Source: Chamaecyparis obtusa (Eukaryota > Streptophyta > Pinopsida > Cupressales > Cupressaceae). From it: a stretch of 64,000 nucleotides of DNA. The DNA is taken from assembly GCA_027943335.1 (NCBI GenBank), contig BSBK01007864.1:726501-790500 (forward strand), given 5' to 3'. A program made the translations under genes and the position numbers. The stretch's first letter is position 1. Every line of letters starts with the position of its first letter. Of the stretch, positions 47,691-60,308 are shown piece after piece. The notes under the pieces were generated by a model. That model searched no databases. It was not told where the DNA came from and saw only the letters and a list, made by a program, of their open reading frames with translations.

Positions 47691-48118
47691 AATAAAATAT
47701 CCTTCTCAATAGGGCCAATCCTAACAGGAAGGATGACCAACCCCTTGGAATTTCTTTCCACCTCATCATAGGCTTTGATAGTAATCTTCTTTCTGGTATA
47801 TATGACTTGTTCAGAATAACCCAATGTCTTTAAAAGACTGAAGGAACAAATATTAAGCCCAACACCCCCATCTATCAACACGTGCCTAACACGGGTTTTG
47901 TGGATCATGACTTCAATATGAAGGGAGAGATTGTGTGGGTGGCTCAAAGATTTATCATCATCCTCTGAAAAGGTAAGGTAATGAGGGTTGGCAATATGGT
48001 TAACCATGTTTTGGAATTGGTCAATGTCTAAGTTGTTAGGGATGTTCACTACGCACAAAGCATCCTCAAGGACTTGCTTGTGTCCCGGGGATAACTCTAA
48101 GAGCTCAAAGATCGAAAT
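47569..48118 (-). pseudogene. Protease region of element D
   Basis: LSHPHNLSLHIEVMI, then the DGG active site LIDGGVGLNIC at about 47884-47852, then KITIKAYDEVERNSKG. The later YNILLGR-type block (about 47665-47640) is in a shifted frame. Same order as A. Confidence 0.84.
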
Positions 48119-50778
48119 CTAAGCTGGGGTTCTTTGAAATTGATCAACAAGATTATAGCTCAGCATAGGATTGACTTCTAGTTTTGGGGTGACATTCTTG
48201 GATGCCACTTGCTTTGGTTTACTTGGTTGACTTGAACTAGGTCCTCTAATGACAATGAGACCTTGACTTTGTGTGATAGCATTGAGAGTTTGAGATGACA
48301 CTCTAGAGTTAGGACCCCTTAGCACCATGATGGGTTCTTCATCAAAGATAGGAGGAGAGTCCATGTCTAGATCATAACCATAGGGATCTTTATTCCTCAT
48401 CATGTTGACATTTTCTTCTACAACTTCAAGCATGTTGACAACATTCTCCATAGTTGTGTAAGAATAATTGACCTCAACCTTGCCATTCTTAGGTTTAGAG
48501 GTTTCCCCCTTCTCATACTTGGGAAAAGGTTCTTTGAATGCCTTATGATCAATGTTGGTGTTCAATCTATCCACCTTAATTTTTCCACTCTCAATGAGAT
48601 CTTAGATGATATGTTTGAGTTTCCAACAGTTTTCAATATCATGCCCAATGCCATTGTGAAATTTGCAAAAGGCTCTCTCATCCCACCAATGTGGCTTAAC
48701 ATCAGGTATATAATGCTTTGCGGGATCTTGAGGATGCACAAGATTGTTGGCAATGAGTGTTTTCAAGACATTCTCATATGAATCACCAAGTTTTGAAAAC
48801 TGACATCTCTCTTTCTTAGGCTTATCTTGGTATCTTGGGTTGCTCTCTTGTTGATGAGATGCATTGAGTTTCATGGCTTGAACAACACTAGACAAGTGGA
48901 GAACAGCTTGATCTTTAGGTTGAGAGGATTCCACAACTCCATCATTGACCACTTGTTTGTTCTTATTCCAATGTGATTTCCTTCCTTTATCCTTGTTAGA
49001 GTTTTTATTTTGACCATTGTTGTTGTTGTTATTTCCATGTTTGGTCAAAATTCCTTGTTCTCTCAAAACATCCTCAATCCTACATGCGATTTCAACCATG
49101 GTGTCAAAGGAATCAAAAACCATCTTCCTAACTTCATACCGCATTTTGGGAACCAAGTTGCTAACAAGGATGTCAATCTTCTCATTTTCAAGAATGGTCC
49201 TAGAGTAGCGAGAGCATTATCATCTCCACCTTTGCAAGAAAGTGACAAAGGATTCCCCTTGATTTTGCTTTAAGTTTCATAAGTCCAGCATGGTGATAGA
49301 TCTTGAAAGGTTGTATGCAAAGTGTTGGACAAATCTATGGATGAGCTCTTTGAAATTCTTGACGGGGGAGTTATGTTGGTGAACCATTCCATCACCTGAC
49401 CCTTAAGACTCCTTGGGAACAATCTCATGAGGTACAAATCATCTTGATGGAACTCAAAACTCATAATATAGAATTGATGCACATGATCATGTGGATCTCC
49501 ATTCTCATCATACTTGTCATATTGAGGGATCTCAACCTTTCTAGGAAAGTCCTTCATGCTAACACTTTTGTCAAAAGGATTAGGACAAATTGAGTCAAGT
49601 GAGAATGAAATCTTGGGTGCCAACATCTTTTCCATCATACTCTTAAGTTGTTTGATTTATTCTTCCTAAGATGGACCTTGCTTCTTGATCTTCTTGTCCA
49701 CATCAAAGTTATAGGGGACTTTGGCACCTTTGTTGATTAAACTCTCTAAGAACTTGTCTTTGTTTTTCTCCAAGTATCTCTCCACATATTGTTGGAAGAG
49801 TGGTTCTTGTTGTATCTTCATGAAGTCATGGGATTTGAGGTCAAAACTCAAACTACTACCCCCATATTGTGAACCATGGTGAGCATGTTGTGAAGGTTGT
49901 CTTGAGTTCTTAGGAGGTGTTCATCTCCTATAATGATCATGTTGTGAAGCCCTTCTTCCTCTAGGACTAGGAGATTGTGAAGGTGTTCTTGAACGTCTTC
50001 CACTTTGTGGATTCTTGGAAGGAGTGGATGGACGAGAGTTTTTTCCATCACCAACACACATGTTATTGAATTGGTCATTAATTTTTTGAGCCAAAAGTCT
50101 ATCTTTCTCTTCTTGTGAGGCTCTCCTTTCTATCTCCAACAAGGCTTGTCTCTCCGACTCTAGGAGTCTAAATTTCTCTTCCTTTTCAGCATGTTCATCT
50201 AGGAAGGCTTTCTTTTCACGCTCAATTCTCTTAAGTCTTTCACTCATGTATCTTGAAGGTACTTTGAGTGGTGAACTTGGTCTTGAATGTCTAAACAAGT
50301 CATTAGTGTATGTTGCATTCACATGAGTGTCATAGGGTTTATCATCTTGGCTTTCATTCTATGATTTCTCTTCTTGATAGGCTTGCTTCTTATCTCTTTC
50401 AACCCTTTGGTGTGCATCCAAATATCTAGTTGAGATAAGGGGTGAGACTGGTCGATTTTCATGAGAGGAACTGCCAAATAGAATGATATCTCTATGCCTT
50501 TCAAATATGTTATCTAGGCTTTTATCCATTTCTTCCCTCTCTCGTCGAGTCATTGTGTAACTCATTTCCATGTCTGAGCCAGAAGATGCTAAGGGTGTAC
50601 TCAACTCACTAAGATTACTCTTGGGATCAAACCAAACTTTTGAGTTGTTCCTAGGTGATTGATCAAATATGGGTTTGTTTCCCTTACATTTTTGGTGAGT
50701 TTGAACTAAGGGTAATTGGTTAAAGACTACTTGAGGTCACTTTCCTTGATTTACTTGATATCTTGTTGTAACTGACAT
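48119..50778 (-). pseudogene. gag: gag of element D
   Basis: Proposed start at 50778 (MSVTTRYQVNQGK), in frame with the long open parts but followed by a TGA 14 codons in. N-terminal half: charged, Glu/Arg/Lys-rich, coiled-coil-prone (RLKRIEREKKAFLDEHAEKE, about 50240) and Ser/Pro/Arg-rich. Capsid region about 49640-49100 with frame changes (EWFTNITPP, FPRSLKGQ). Asn-rich linker, then zinc finger CKFHNGIGHDIENC at 48667-48626. Several stops. The N-terminus is not homologous to that of A/B/G by eye. Confidence 0.83.
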
Positions 50779-53205
50779 GAAAGAAAGGGCACTAGGTGAT
50801 AGGATGACCCTAAGAAACGTTGGTACCAAATTAGGATAGTAAAAGCACTCACTTGTCCAAAAAGAGAGATGATAAGATAGAAATTTTGCAAGAGGCGTAA
50901 ACCAACACTACCATAGAGGTGCCCAATGAATGGGTGAATACCCTAACACATATGGATCAGGAGGCTAATTTACCCAAGTTATATTGATTGAATTTGAATT
51001 TGGATGTAAGTGAATGGACAAGAGATTACTAAAACTCTCCAAGTGTGTTATCAAAGAATCCAAAGGTTTATCTTCTTAGTAAGGATAGTTTCTAGCTCAT
51101 TAATTCCAAGCAAGGTCACTCATGAAATCAAAGATTACTAGTTCAAGAGGTCAAAACATAGGAACCCAAGGTGCAAACATGCTTCTAACAGTGGGGTAAG
51201 TGACCTAATATAATTCGAACCAACCAAGGAAGACTGGAAATGATAGGATAGAAAATCAAGCAAGTTGTAAAAAAGCTGGTTTTTTTTACTCAGGAACTCA
51301 GTTTTTGTTCGTTTTAAATAACCAACTAGATGCATCAACAAATTTTTATCATTAATTAGGCACACAAGACAACAATCAGGGAGTTCAAGCAAACAATTGT
51401 CTTCAAACAATGAACAAAGGACAAAGCAACCTTGCGCACGAACAAGAATAGTGACATAGTATTCTACTCCCTAAAGATTGTATTTGTGTATGTTCTCAAA
51501 ATGTTTTTCAGTCATGCACATAGTCCTAGCAAAGAAAAAGTTGGTTGAACTATGGTTCATAGTAATGGTCAAATCTACAAGTTTTTCAATTTCAAGAGGG
51601 CAAACTCCAATCTAGGCACACCGAGGTTTTGACACATTCTGAGAATTTTATCAATCAGAGATGCTGAGGAGATCTGACAGCCCAACAAGAAACTACACCC
51701 ATAGAGATTTCCTCCACAAGGACATTTATATAGCGGTTGTTGCTACCTTGGTGAAAATGGCTATTACCGCTTGAGGTTCTATCCACGTGGTTGACCCAAT
51801 AAAAGGAATGTCCACTATGGTTAACTCTCTCTAATAAGGAAGACTTACAAAAAGGACCACATGGGGACTTAGCTTGGATTCAAGGATTTGAGTTTCTGAT
51901 GTGCCCAAAGGGGAACAGAGCATAATCCTCTAGCCTCTTCACCTCACCCAAACATAGCAAGCAAATTCATTTACACACTAAAATTGAAATCACCTCACCA
52001 AGGTTCATACATCAACAACAATGTCTACCAATCTCTCTAAGTGGGTCCAAGAGAGAACATTCCGATCAAAGTTAAGGACTAAACCAAGTAAGACTATGAG
52101 ATAATAACAACTTCCTTCCCTACCTACAAGGGGTTCTATCGTCAAGAAGAGCTTTGCATGTAAGACAAGCGAAAGAAGCCCACTCTCTCAAGAACACCAC
52201 AAATAGTGTTCATAGGACCTAAGTACTATGTGAGACATATATGCAAGAAACCAAATCTAGATTCATTGTCTTCTTTATAGAAAAATTGAAGTGTGATCTA
52301 TAAAAGCAATAAACACTCAAGACAAACACATGAGAGATTCATTTTATTCCCAAAATCCAAATGTTATAGAGATGCAACAAAATACCTCAAGTCTAAAGCA
52401 ACACACTTAATATATTTTACCTTATTTTTATTTTTGTTGAGCTTTTCTATGCAAGCAAGTCACGAACTCTCCAACAAGCAAACATGCAAATAAGATATGC
52501 AACGTATATTCAACTTATGCAAACCGTAGGGTTAGATCTGAAAATAAATTGTTAGGAGAAATAATAACCAACAAATAATCCAAATGACAACTCATATCAT
52601 GCATTGAATCATGTGAAAAATAAGTGCATACTCATCACAAAAAAAAATAAAAAAATTGCATTTGACCTAGTCAACAAGATCTAATTTTTTGATATGATTT
52701 CAGCCACAAAAATAGAAATGCAAAATAGAGACCCCTACTAAAAAATAGAGATCTTTCTAAAAATATAAAAATTTTAGAAAAATCTCTTCATTTGTGCCCT
52801 AGAGTCTCATTTTACCAAAACATACCATTTTTAAAAATTGACTATTTGAGTTATGATATTGCATCCAAATTTAAAACAAAAAAAATGGACCCCCTCTATA
52901 ATTTAAAGAGATTTCCAAAAATGTAAAAATTTTGGAAAAATATGTTGATTTGAGCTGAAAATTAATTTTTTATGAAAAATAAAGAAAAAATTATTAAAAA
53001 ATTAAAATACCTCATTAAATTCTAAATTTTTTACTGAAGCTTCTCTGATATGTCATCAACCTTGAAAACAAATTTCAGACCAAAAATCCAAGCCTTTTTG
53101 GAGATATTATCAAATCTTTAAAAATCTAGGGTTTTAGTCTCCAAGCAAATTTGCTCAAGGGGGTTAGCTCCAAAAATAACCAAAACTAGCATGTAAAGGT
53201 GGGTT
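50779..53205 (-). other. 5' leader of element D
   Basis: 2.4 kb, no supported gene. About 51600-52230 is the reverse complement of the leader block shared by B and G, including a TATA box (GCTATATAAAT on minus, 51734-51724) about 950 bases upstream of gag. The outer part (52620-53200) is A/T-rich with AAAATTTTGGAAAA-type repeats. Confidence 0.7.
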
Positions 53206-53223
53206 GCCCCATGGTGGGCACCA
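53206..53223 (-). other. Primer binding site of element D
   Basis: TGGTGCCCACCATGGGGC on the minus strand, six bases from the LTR edge; one transition pair from the site of B. Confidence 0.78.
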
Positions 53224-53229
53224 AAAATA

Positions 53230-54287
53230 TGTGCTAAAATGTTGACACACTTCTATGAATCATTATATCCAAGATTGCTCAAGAATGAGGTCTCAAATGG
53301 CAATTCATAGCTCTTTATTCATGGAGTGCAAGGGTTTATAATGGAGGCCCTCAATTTAGACCTAGTTTGTACCCATGCAAGTACACCATAAAATGAGAGA
53401 TTCAAAGAGGAAAAGCAAGAATTCTAGTCTCCATGATCATCAAGTATGCATGCAAATAAAAATGAAAGCTATTCTATATGATAACAATGCATGAAAGAAA
53501 ACTAATCTATGAAAGGAAATGCTTATGTAAGATTATTTTATTGAAAAGAAATATGAATTTAATCTAACACGTAAGTGAAAAAGTAATCTAAATGGATTGC
53601 CATGGAGGCATGAGAGAAGAAGACAAGAAAAGACAAGTTTCAATATTCAAGCTCAAGTGCTCAAATTCTCCTCCAAAATCGCTCTCCAAACTTGCATAAC
53701 AATAACATAAAATATGGATCTCTAAAATCTCCATGCATAAAAATGAGGAGTGGGCTCCTTATAAAAGATTTAGAAATGAATGGACGGTCAAGATTAAGAG
53801 GCAAAAAGAAATGAGCAATGGTGGAGATTAAATCTTGGTTGATCCATGTGCTCAAGATTCTCAAAAGGCAAAATCAATGGGCATGGTTAAGAGGCAAAAA
53901 GATGTGTGAAAAAGATTACGAGGCAAAAGGAGATTCCACTCATGTGGGAAAGTGTGCATTCAATGTGTAGACAAAAAATTATTATTTTTATTTTTATTTT
54001 ATTATTTATTTATTATTTTTAGCAAAGTGGTTTCCATTATTTAATTAAAAGATTTTTTTTATTAATTAAAAATAATAATTTAATTAAAAGGGAGCATGTT
54101 CTCTTAATTAAATAAAACTTAGGATAAAATGATCAAACCTTAGGAAATATTGGAATATTTGAATTAATTATGATTTGATCAAGGAAATTGATTTAAATTG
54201 AAAAATATTGCAAAGCATTGATTCAGGAAATTGATAAATTGATGAATGGGGGCCCAAAGTCTAGGCAACCATTTTAGGGTGCATACA
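53230..54287 (-). repeat. 5' LTR of element D (1058 bp)
   Basis: Near-identical to 41264-42429 with scattered substitutions and a deletion of about 110 bp in the AT-rich part (near 53995-54065). TATA-like CTTTTATAAGG on minus at 53757-53767. Confidence 0.9.
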
Positions 54288-55086
54288 TATACAAATAGTC
54301 AAATATGACAAAATTACACACTACCTAAAACATAAACCAATTATATAGAACTATTCCAAATGACAAACATCATTTAAAAACCACAAAGCCATAAAACCAC
54401 ATAGTCACATGCTCAGAACAAGTCATGCTCAACTAGGTAACATGTTGGTCAGGATCTGTCACCTCGACTATCTCATTGATAGCTCAAGATCATGATTGTT
54501 CTTCCAATGAAATGATGGAAAAGGGACAAGTTCAAGTGAGACTTGGTACTATCTCCCCTCCACCATCATCAAGGATTTTGAGGATACACTCAGACCTATG
54601 GAGCTAGGTGAAGTTGATACCTAGTACCTACAAACATGCATCATAAAGATGAAGCATATACACATACATATCTCATGGTAGATAGTACAAACAATTAAGG
54701 GGTTCAAAAAATCATGTAGTCCTCACAAGTGACGAACATGAATTTGTCCCTCATCATACAAACACATACATCATGGAGAAAATCATTCACAACTAATACA
54801 TCATATGTATCATATCTTAAGCATCATAAATAATGTTAGCATGGCCAGGGGTTAGAACATAATCATAAATCATGAAATAATAATAATAATATAGTCATCA
54901 TATAATCATAGTCATGAAGATAACATAAGTACGACCCTATCTATATCAATGTATAAAAAATTAAACCATCTAACAACATCACAATCATGTCCTAATACCA
55001 TCAAAACATAGAAAAATAGTCCAACACAACCAAATAATGTCCTAAGCACACATATACTAAAAAATAGCATGTGGGTGTGTATTACA
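54288..55086 (-). repeat. 5' LTR of element E, part 2
   Basis: Resumes the E LTR after the D insertion, aligned with 33050-33841. It ends GTGTGTATTACA at 55086, followed by TCGCT, the likely target-duplication position. Confidence 0.8.
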
Positions 55087-55591
55087 TCGCTACTCTAAAT
55101 GGTAGATCTGAATTAATAAATTCTTAATTCTCTTGTCTAACAATAAAATGTGAGGATTTAACTTGAATTAGGGTAGAATAATGTTATACACCACAAATTA
55201 ACATACATTGCGTGTATTAAAAACAATTAAAAAAATTTAAAAGAATGATAACATTTGTATTGGTTAATAGATTTTTATTTTTAAATTAATAATTAAACTA
55301 ACTTTCTTTGTCTATATAGAAAGACAAATTGTTAACAAACAATTGGAGAATTTTCCATTGAATTTACAAATTTCCTTTAAATGTTAGAGGTACAGCTCCC
55401 TCTTATAATGTAATTTTTGGTTTTTTGGGGTATGCTTTTAACCAGAAAGTAGAAAAAACACACTAACACTTGAGCATAGGCATATTACAGATGTAAGAAC
55501 AAATTCATAAACTAAAGGAGAGAAGAGACGAGTGACACAAAGTTCACTCCTCAACTACCACAATAAAATGATCAAGAAAATAACAACTTCT
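55087..55591. other. AT-rich spacer
   Basis: No gene or clear repeat is seen. This may be the flanking DNA into which E inserted. Confidence 0.4.
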
Positions 55592-56538
55592 TGTTAGAAT
55601 AACTGAGAGGGGGGGAATTAGTTATCCACAGTCCCAAATACAAAATGTATATCCAAAAAAATTTAAACAAATTTTTGTAGCTCGGTAACATAGAATAGTA
55701 AATTGTCTGTGCTTTTACCGATTACCAGTTAATAACTTATAGTAACTACCGATCAAATCAAATATGCAACATGTAAAGTATGATATCCAACAATCATCAC
55801 AATCAACACATAACACAAAAGATTTAACGTGGAAACCTTGTAAAGGGAAAAACCACCTGGGACCGGTAACCCAAAATTGTTCACTCTTCTGAAGTGAGCT
55901 CAGTGAAGAGCCAACCCTGTTAAAGGTTACAAAACACATTGTAAGGTGTGACCTTGTTAGAGGATTTAACACTAACCGTTATCGTCCAACCAACATTCAC
56001 TATGGGGTTGACAAGATAACAAATGTACATTCTATGAATGACATTACAAGACTTTCTAGTCTACTCAGTTAAGAGATTTATCTGATTAAAATGGTTAAAC
56101 TGTAACAACAGGTGATCTAATTACAATACAACTTCTTTTGCAGATGTACAGATCTATATTATGCTCATTCAAATCCTCTGATCAATATATCAATTCTATT
56201 CAACAATATTCAGTAACTTACTATCTCTCAGTTATAGCTTTCTGACGCTCAGTAATCTCTGCAGTTCGGTTCTCCTTAATCGGTTTGATCAGGCATGCAT
56301 GAAGCTTGTTCATGCAATATCTCAGCAGTATTCTTTCCTCCGGCATATGTTTCATAATGAAACCCTAGTCTCTTAAATAGACAAGTAAACCATTTTTTGT
56401 TCATCCATCGAATTTTGCCACTTAATCTCCTTCGTTGATTTTGTTGCTTAAACCTTCCTCGGTTAATGTGTTAGTAACACATTTCAATTTTGTCCTTTAG
56501 ATCTTCCTTGAATTTTGCTAGTCATTGATCTTATAACT
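55592..56538 (+). repeat. Probable truncated Copia-type LTR
   Basis: Begins TGTTAGAATAACTGAGAGGG followed by GGGGAATTAGTTATCC, a start style common in plant Copia LTRs. It contains AACGTGGAAACCTTGTAAAGG and GGGAAAAACCACCTGGGA, also LTR-typical. It is cut at 56538 by the start of the G LTR. No second copy is in the window, so the assignment rests on style only. Confidence 0.4.
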
Positions 56539-57967
56539 GTAATACCCCAAAAATGGGCTATAAGTTCATTAACCTCCTACATCTACAAATTGAACGAAAT
56601 CAACATCGAAGTCCTAATCTAAGGCACATCTGCACATCATCGAATCCTAATTGATTATCTTAAATTTTGCATCGAGGAATATTCCTAACAATATTCCTAA
56701 ATTATCTTAATTATCTTTAATTTAATGATTATTTGGCGACAAATCACATTTATCCTGAGTTTGATTAATTGAATATTTTCATATTTAATTAATTAGATTT
56801 AATATTTGCCACTTAATTGTTTAATTAAATTTAATTCTATCTATTATTAATTATATTATTTAATTTTGACAATAAATCCAATATCCTATGAATAATTGAT
56901 TAAATTCTTATTTAATTGATTAAAGCAAGTCATTATTTAATAATATAGTTTTTAATAAAAGTTTGATAAATAGTTAATTAACCAATAAATTAATTATTTA
57001 TTTTCAAAAATCAAGTTGAGTTGAGGATAAATCATTTTATTTATTTATTTAATTCTTAATTATTATGCACATTCAAAAGAAACAGTTAAACTCCAAATCA
57101 GAAAATCAATGCAAGTTATTGACTTTTTGGAACTCAACATCCTTTTGAAGTTCAAAAAGCTGATCTAAACTCTAATTTGAGCTAAAAAGCTATTTTTGCA
57201 TGATTTTTGAGAATTAACTATCTTTCATGATCAGATAACTCAAAAATCAAGATGAGTTAATTTGAGTGATTTATGGCTTTTTCCCATGCACCTCCAAAGC
57301 CCTAGATTTCTATAAATTAAGGCTTCAGCTCATCCCAAATCATCTCGCAAATTGCAAACTTACTCTACAGGAATCATAGCATATCAGATTTGGAGAATTT
57401 GCACAATTGGAGCTTGAAAGATAAATTTGAGGATTCGAAGCTTTGTGGGATCAATTTCAAATTCATAGCTTTCATATTATTGTTAGAATCTTCATTCTCA
57501 TATCATATCATTTCTAGATTAGCATTGCATATCAATTTTCATATTAGCATAGATTCATATCAGCTTTCATCATTATTATTGCATAGAAAATACCAAAAAT
57601 ATAGATTAATTGCATTCATATTTCATATCTAGATCAATTGCATTCAAATCCTTTGTTTAGGTGTCGTCTAGGTCACTGATCTCGATACAATCTGAGAACA
57701 TTAATCTCGCGCGAAATTTCACTGGTATCATTATTTTTTTGTGTGTGAAAAATCACTTTCTCACGTGAGACTGTACTTCCTCGCGCGGGACCACATCCTG
57801 ACTCGCGCGAGATTTCATCCTTTGTCGAGCGAAATAGTGTTTCCTCACGCGGGACCGCATCCTGACTCGCACGAGATTTCATCCTTTGTCGCGCGAAAGA
57901 GTGTTTCCTCGCACGGGACTGCATCCTGCCTCGGGCGATATTTTTCTACAGAGGCACAAAATTCGCA
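56539..57967 (+). repeat. 5' LTR of element G with altered U5
   Basis: Matches the A and B LTRs to about 57700 (AGGTGTCGTCTAGGTCACTGATC). Then comes a CpG-rich stretch with a 64-bp tandem repeat in place of the normal end. The last bases CTACAGAGGCACAAAATTCGCA again resemble the A/B LTR end. TATA box TATAAATTAAGG at 57311. The end coordinate is approximate. Confidence 0.72.
57777..57947 (+). repeat. CpG-rich 64-bp tandem repeat in the G LTR
   Basis: Two full units and one partial, starting at 57777, 57841 and 57905. Each begins TTCCTCGCGCGGGACC-like and contains CTCGCGCGAGATTTCATCC and TTTGTCGCGCGAAA. A diverged half unit precedes at about 57705. The CGCGCG palindromes stand out in an otherwise CpG-poor window. 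Confidence 0.88.
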
Positions 57968-60308
57968 TATTTGTACTTTCAAATTATTGATTTCTAATGC
58001 TTACAGTTTGCTGTTGATTTGTCTTGATTTTGTACTTTCGGACGTGTGCTAAATTCTGGATTGCAGAGCATTGGACCTAAGGTATTCTCCTTCATCTATT
58101 AACATTTCAATTTGGACTTAAAATAAATCTCTTATGTGTTTGGCTTGTGTGCATCCTTTCATGCTTTTATCTATTTCTACACACTTGTATAATTGATACT
58201 AGGTTGTGACCCCTTAAGGATTCATTAAGTAGTCTTAGAATACTTGTGATTTATCTTGATTGCTATCTTGGGTTATTGGACTCGCTAATCTGCCAGCCCC
58301 TCATTTCTGCCCCATGGTTGCAATCTCATCGCCATAAAGGGGAGGCGTCAACAGGACAGAAGCATTAAGTGTTCCACTTGGCAACCCTTTTGTGCTTTTA
58401 GGAACTCACTTGTTTTCTAAGTTGGGGACTCATTTTCAGCTTGTGTGAGGTGTTAAGTGTTCCACCTTGTGGACTCATCTCATATTCGCTTTAAGTGTTA
58501 AGTGTTCCTCTTTCTACTTTTTGGGTACTTTTGGTAGATTTGCTTTCAGAAATATATCTGTGCTCACATAGTAATTAGGCCCTATGAACACTATTCATGA
58601 TTCTTGAGAGATTGGATTCCTAAAGGAATCTTTCTTGATGACAGAATCCTTGTAGGTAGGGAGGATACTTAGTACATTTCACATTCAACTTGGTTAGTGT
58701 GTCTTCTCTTATTGATCAATACATTTTCTCCCAGGAGAGGTTGATAGATCACGTGGGGTTGACATCACGAGCTTTGGTGAATCAAAATTGGTTAGTGCGC
58801 CTTCTCTTATTGATTGATACATTCTCTCCCCGGACAGGTTGATAAATCACGTGGAGTTGGCATCATAGACCTTGGTGAAGCAAAACTTTATCTTAGCATG
58901 TCAAATTAATCTACTTGCTTTGTTTGGGTTAAAAGTGAAAAGGTGTCAAAAACCTTCGATCTGGAGCCAAGTCCCCTTGTGGTATAAATCTGTGATTCAC
59001 CTTTAGAGAGGGTTAACCGTAGTGGACAATCCCTTCACAGGGCAAACTGCGTTGACGGAACCTCAAGAAGTCATAGCCACTTCAGACGTGGTAGTGACAG
59101 CCGCTATATAAATGTACTTGTGGAAGAAATCTCCATGGGTATGGTTCATTGTTGGGTTGTCAGATCTCCCTAGCAGCTCTTGAAGATTAAGTTCTCAAAC
59201 TGTGTCAAAACCCTAGTGCGCCAGGATTGGAGTTCACCCCTTTGAATCATAAAAGTTGCAGAGTAAAACCATTACTAAAAACCCTAGAGAGGCCAATTTT
59301 TCACTTTCAGGTATATGTGTGTTATTGAAAAACTTTTCAGAACATACACAATTCGTACTCTCAGGGATTAGCACAATTTGGTCACTTGATTGTTCATGCA
59401 CAAGGTTGCCTTTGCCCTTGTTCATTATTTTTAGACGTGCTTGAAATCACTTGCTTGCTGTTCTGTGTGCTTGTTTATCTACTTGGCTATTAAAAATGAT
59501 CAAATCTGGTATAATCTTCAAATCTGAACAGTACAATTTGCAAACAATCCAAAATTAAAAACCTTAAATTTTGCAAAAATTGACGTAAAATTCTTTCTGG
59601 AGTCAAAAGTCATTTCAGGAGGTCAAAAGTCATATGAGTTTTGTCAAGTGTCGTTTCAATACTGCCCATCTGTCATATGATTGACAACCCGGTGTCGTAC
59701 GAGTTTTCATGCCAGCAAATCCAAGGAAGTCAAAATCCTATTAGCAACTATCATATGATATTTACAACTGTCATTTCATTGCTACCTGACCATCATACGA
59801 GTTTAACAACTGTTGTTTCATAGACTACCCACTATCGTACGAGTCTGCAGAGTGTCGTTTGGGAAAATTTTGGAAAGTTGTCAGAAAATTGTCAAATTGC
59901 AAGATATCCAATGTTTCCAGCCTGGTTCCAGACCCTGTCAAATAGATCATTGTGTCAGGAATAGAGCAGTAGCTATTGAGAATCCTACCATTTTCCAAGA
60001 GTGATCTTTTGAATCCGATCTAGCCTTTTGTTCAATCAATTTGAGTCCTTTTTATCTCATGTCAAAACCTTGTCATAACTATCAATCTTCAATCAATCAA
60101 TCTTCAAAAACAGACTAAGTGTTGAGAACTCGTGTCCGCTATCTTTTGGGTGATCTATCCCATACATCCAGGGCACAGTATCCTTCACCCACGTCTCATC
60201 AGATCTTCAAAACTATCATAATCTTGACAAGGTTGCGTCATCTGATTTTCTCGAATCAAATTGTTCTTCAGTTGTCTTCATCCTTTTCTTCTGTTTCATT
60301 CAAAGTTA
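57968..60308 (+). other. 5' leader of element G
   Basis: No primer site of the B type follows the LTR. Block 58560-59290 matches the B leader and includes TATA GCTATATAAAT at 59103-59113, about 1.2 kb before gag. Motif cluster TCGTACGAG-like at about 59600-59860. Two near-repeats of CTTCTCTTATTGAT lie near 58690 and 58800. No gene is seen. Confidence 0.72.
59600..59860 (+). repeat. TCGTACGAG-like motif cluster in the G leader
   Basis: GTCATATGAG, GTCGTTTCA, GTCGTACGAG (about 59694-59703), ATCATACGAG and ATCGTACGAG (about 59833-59842), irregularly spaced, as in B. Confidence 0.6.

Larger units (their letters stand above)
41264..54287 (-). mobile_element. Element D: Tat-like retrotransposon with both LTRs, lacking RT and RNase H1
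   Basis: Inserted into the E LTR. The sequences left of 41264 and right of 54287 together match the uninterrupted copy around 33045-33060. In minus orientation: 5' LTR 53230-54287, PBS 53206-53223, leader, gag 50778-48119, protease, G-patch, linker, then a direct jump into the second RNase H, integrase, post-pol repeats, PPT 42430-42443 and 3' LTR 41264-42429. LTRs start TGTATGCACCC and end TAGCACA. Flanking bases TATTG and TATAC are imperfect as a target duplication. Family distinct from A/B/G by LTR and gag, but with related leader, PBS and pol. Confidence 0.9.
32548..55086 (-). mobile_element. Element E: decayed chromovirus-like Ty3/gypsy element with long LTRs, split by D
   Basis: Minus-strand element. 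3' LTR remnant 32548-33841, PPT 33842-33855, decayed pol and gag 33990-37752, iMet-type PBS 37945-37956, and a 5' LTR from 37964 to 55086 interrupted by element D (41264-54287). The 5' LTR without D is about 4.1 kb. The left LTR keeps only its first 1.3 kb in element orientation. The primer site and pol motifs fit a Tekay/Del-type chromovirus. It is the oldest identifiable element here, judging by stop density. Confidence 0.8.

Noticed and set aside
55592..56538. Complete Copia element
   Set aside because: No Copia gag, integrase or RT motifs are nearby; at most a truncated LTR.
57673..58052. Open frames on both strands over the CpG-rich repeat, looking like repeat proteins
   Set aside because: The unit is 64 bp, not a multiple of three, so the peptide does not repeat in register; the region lies within an LTR.
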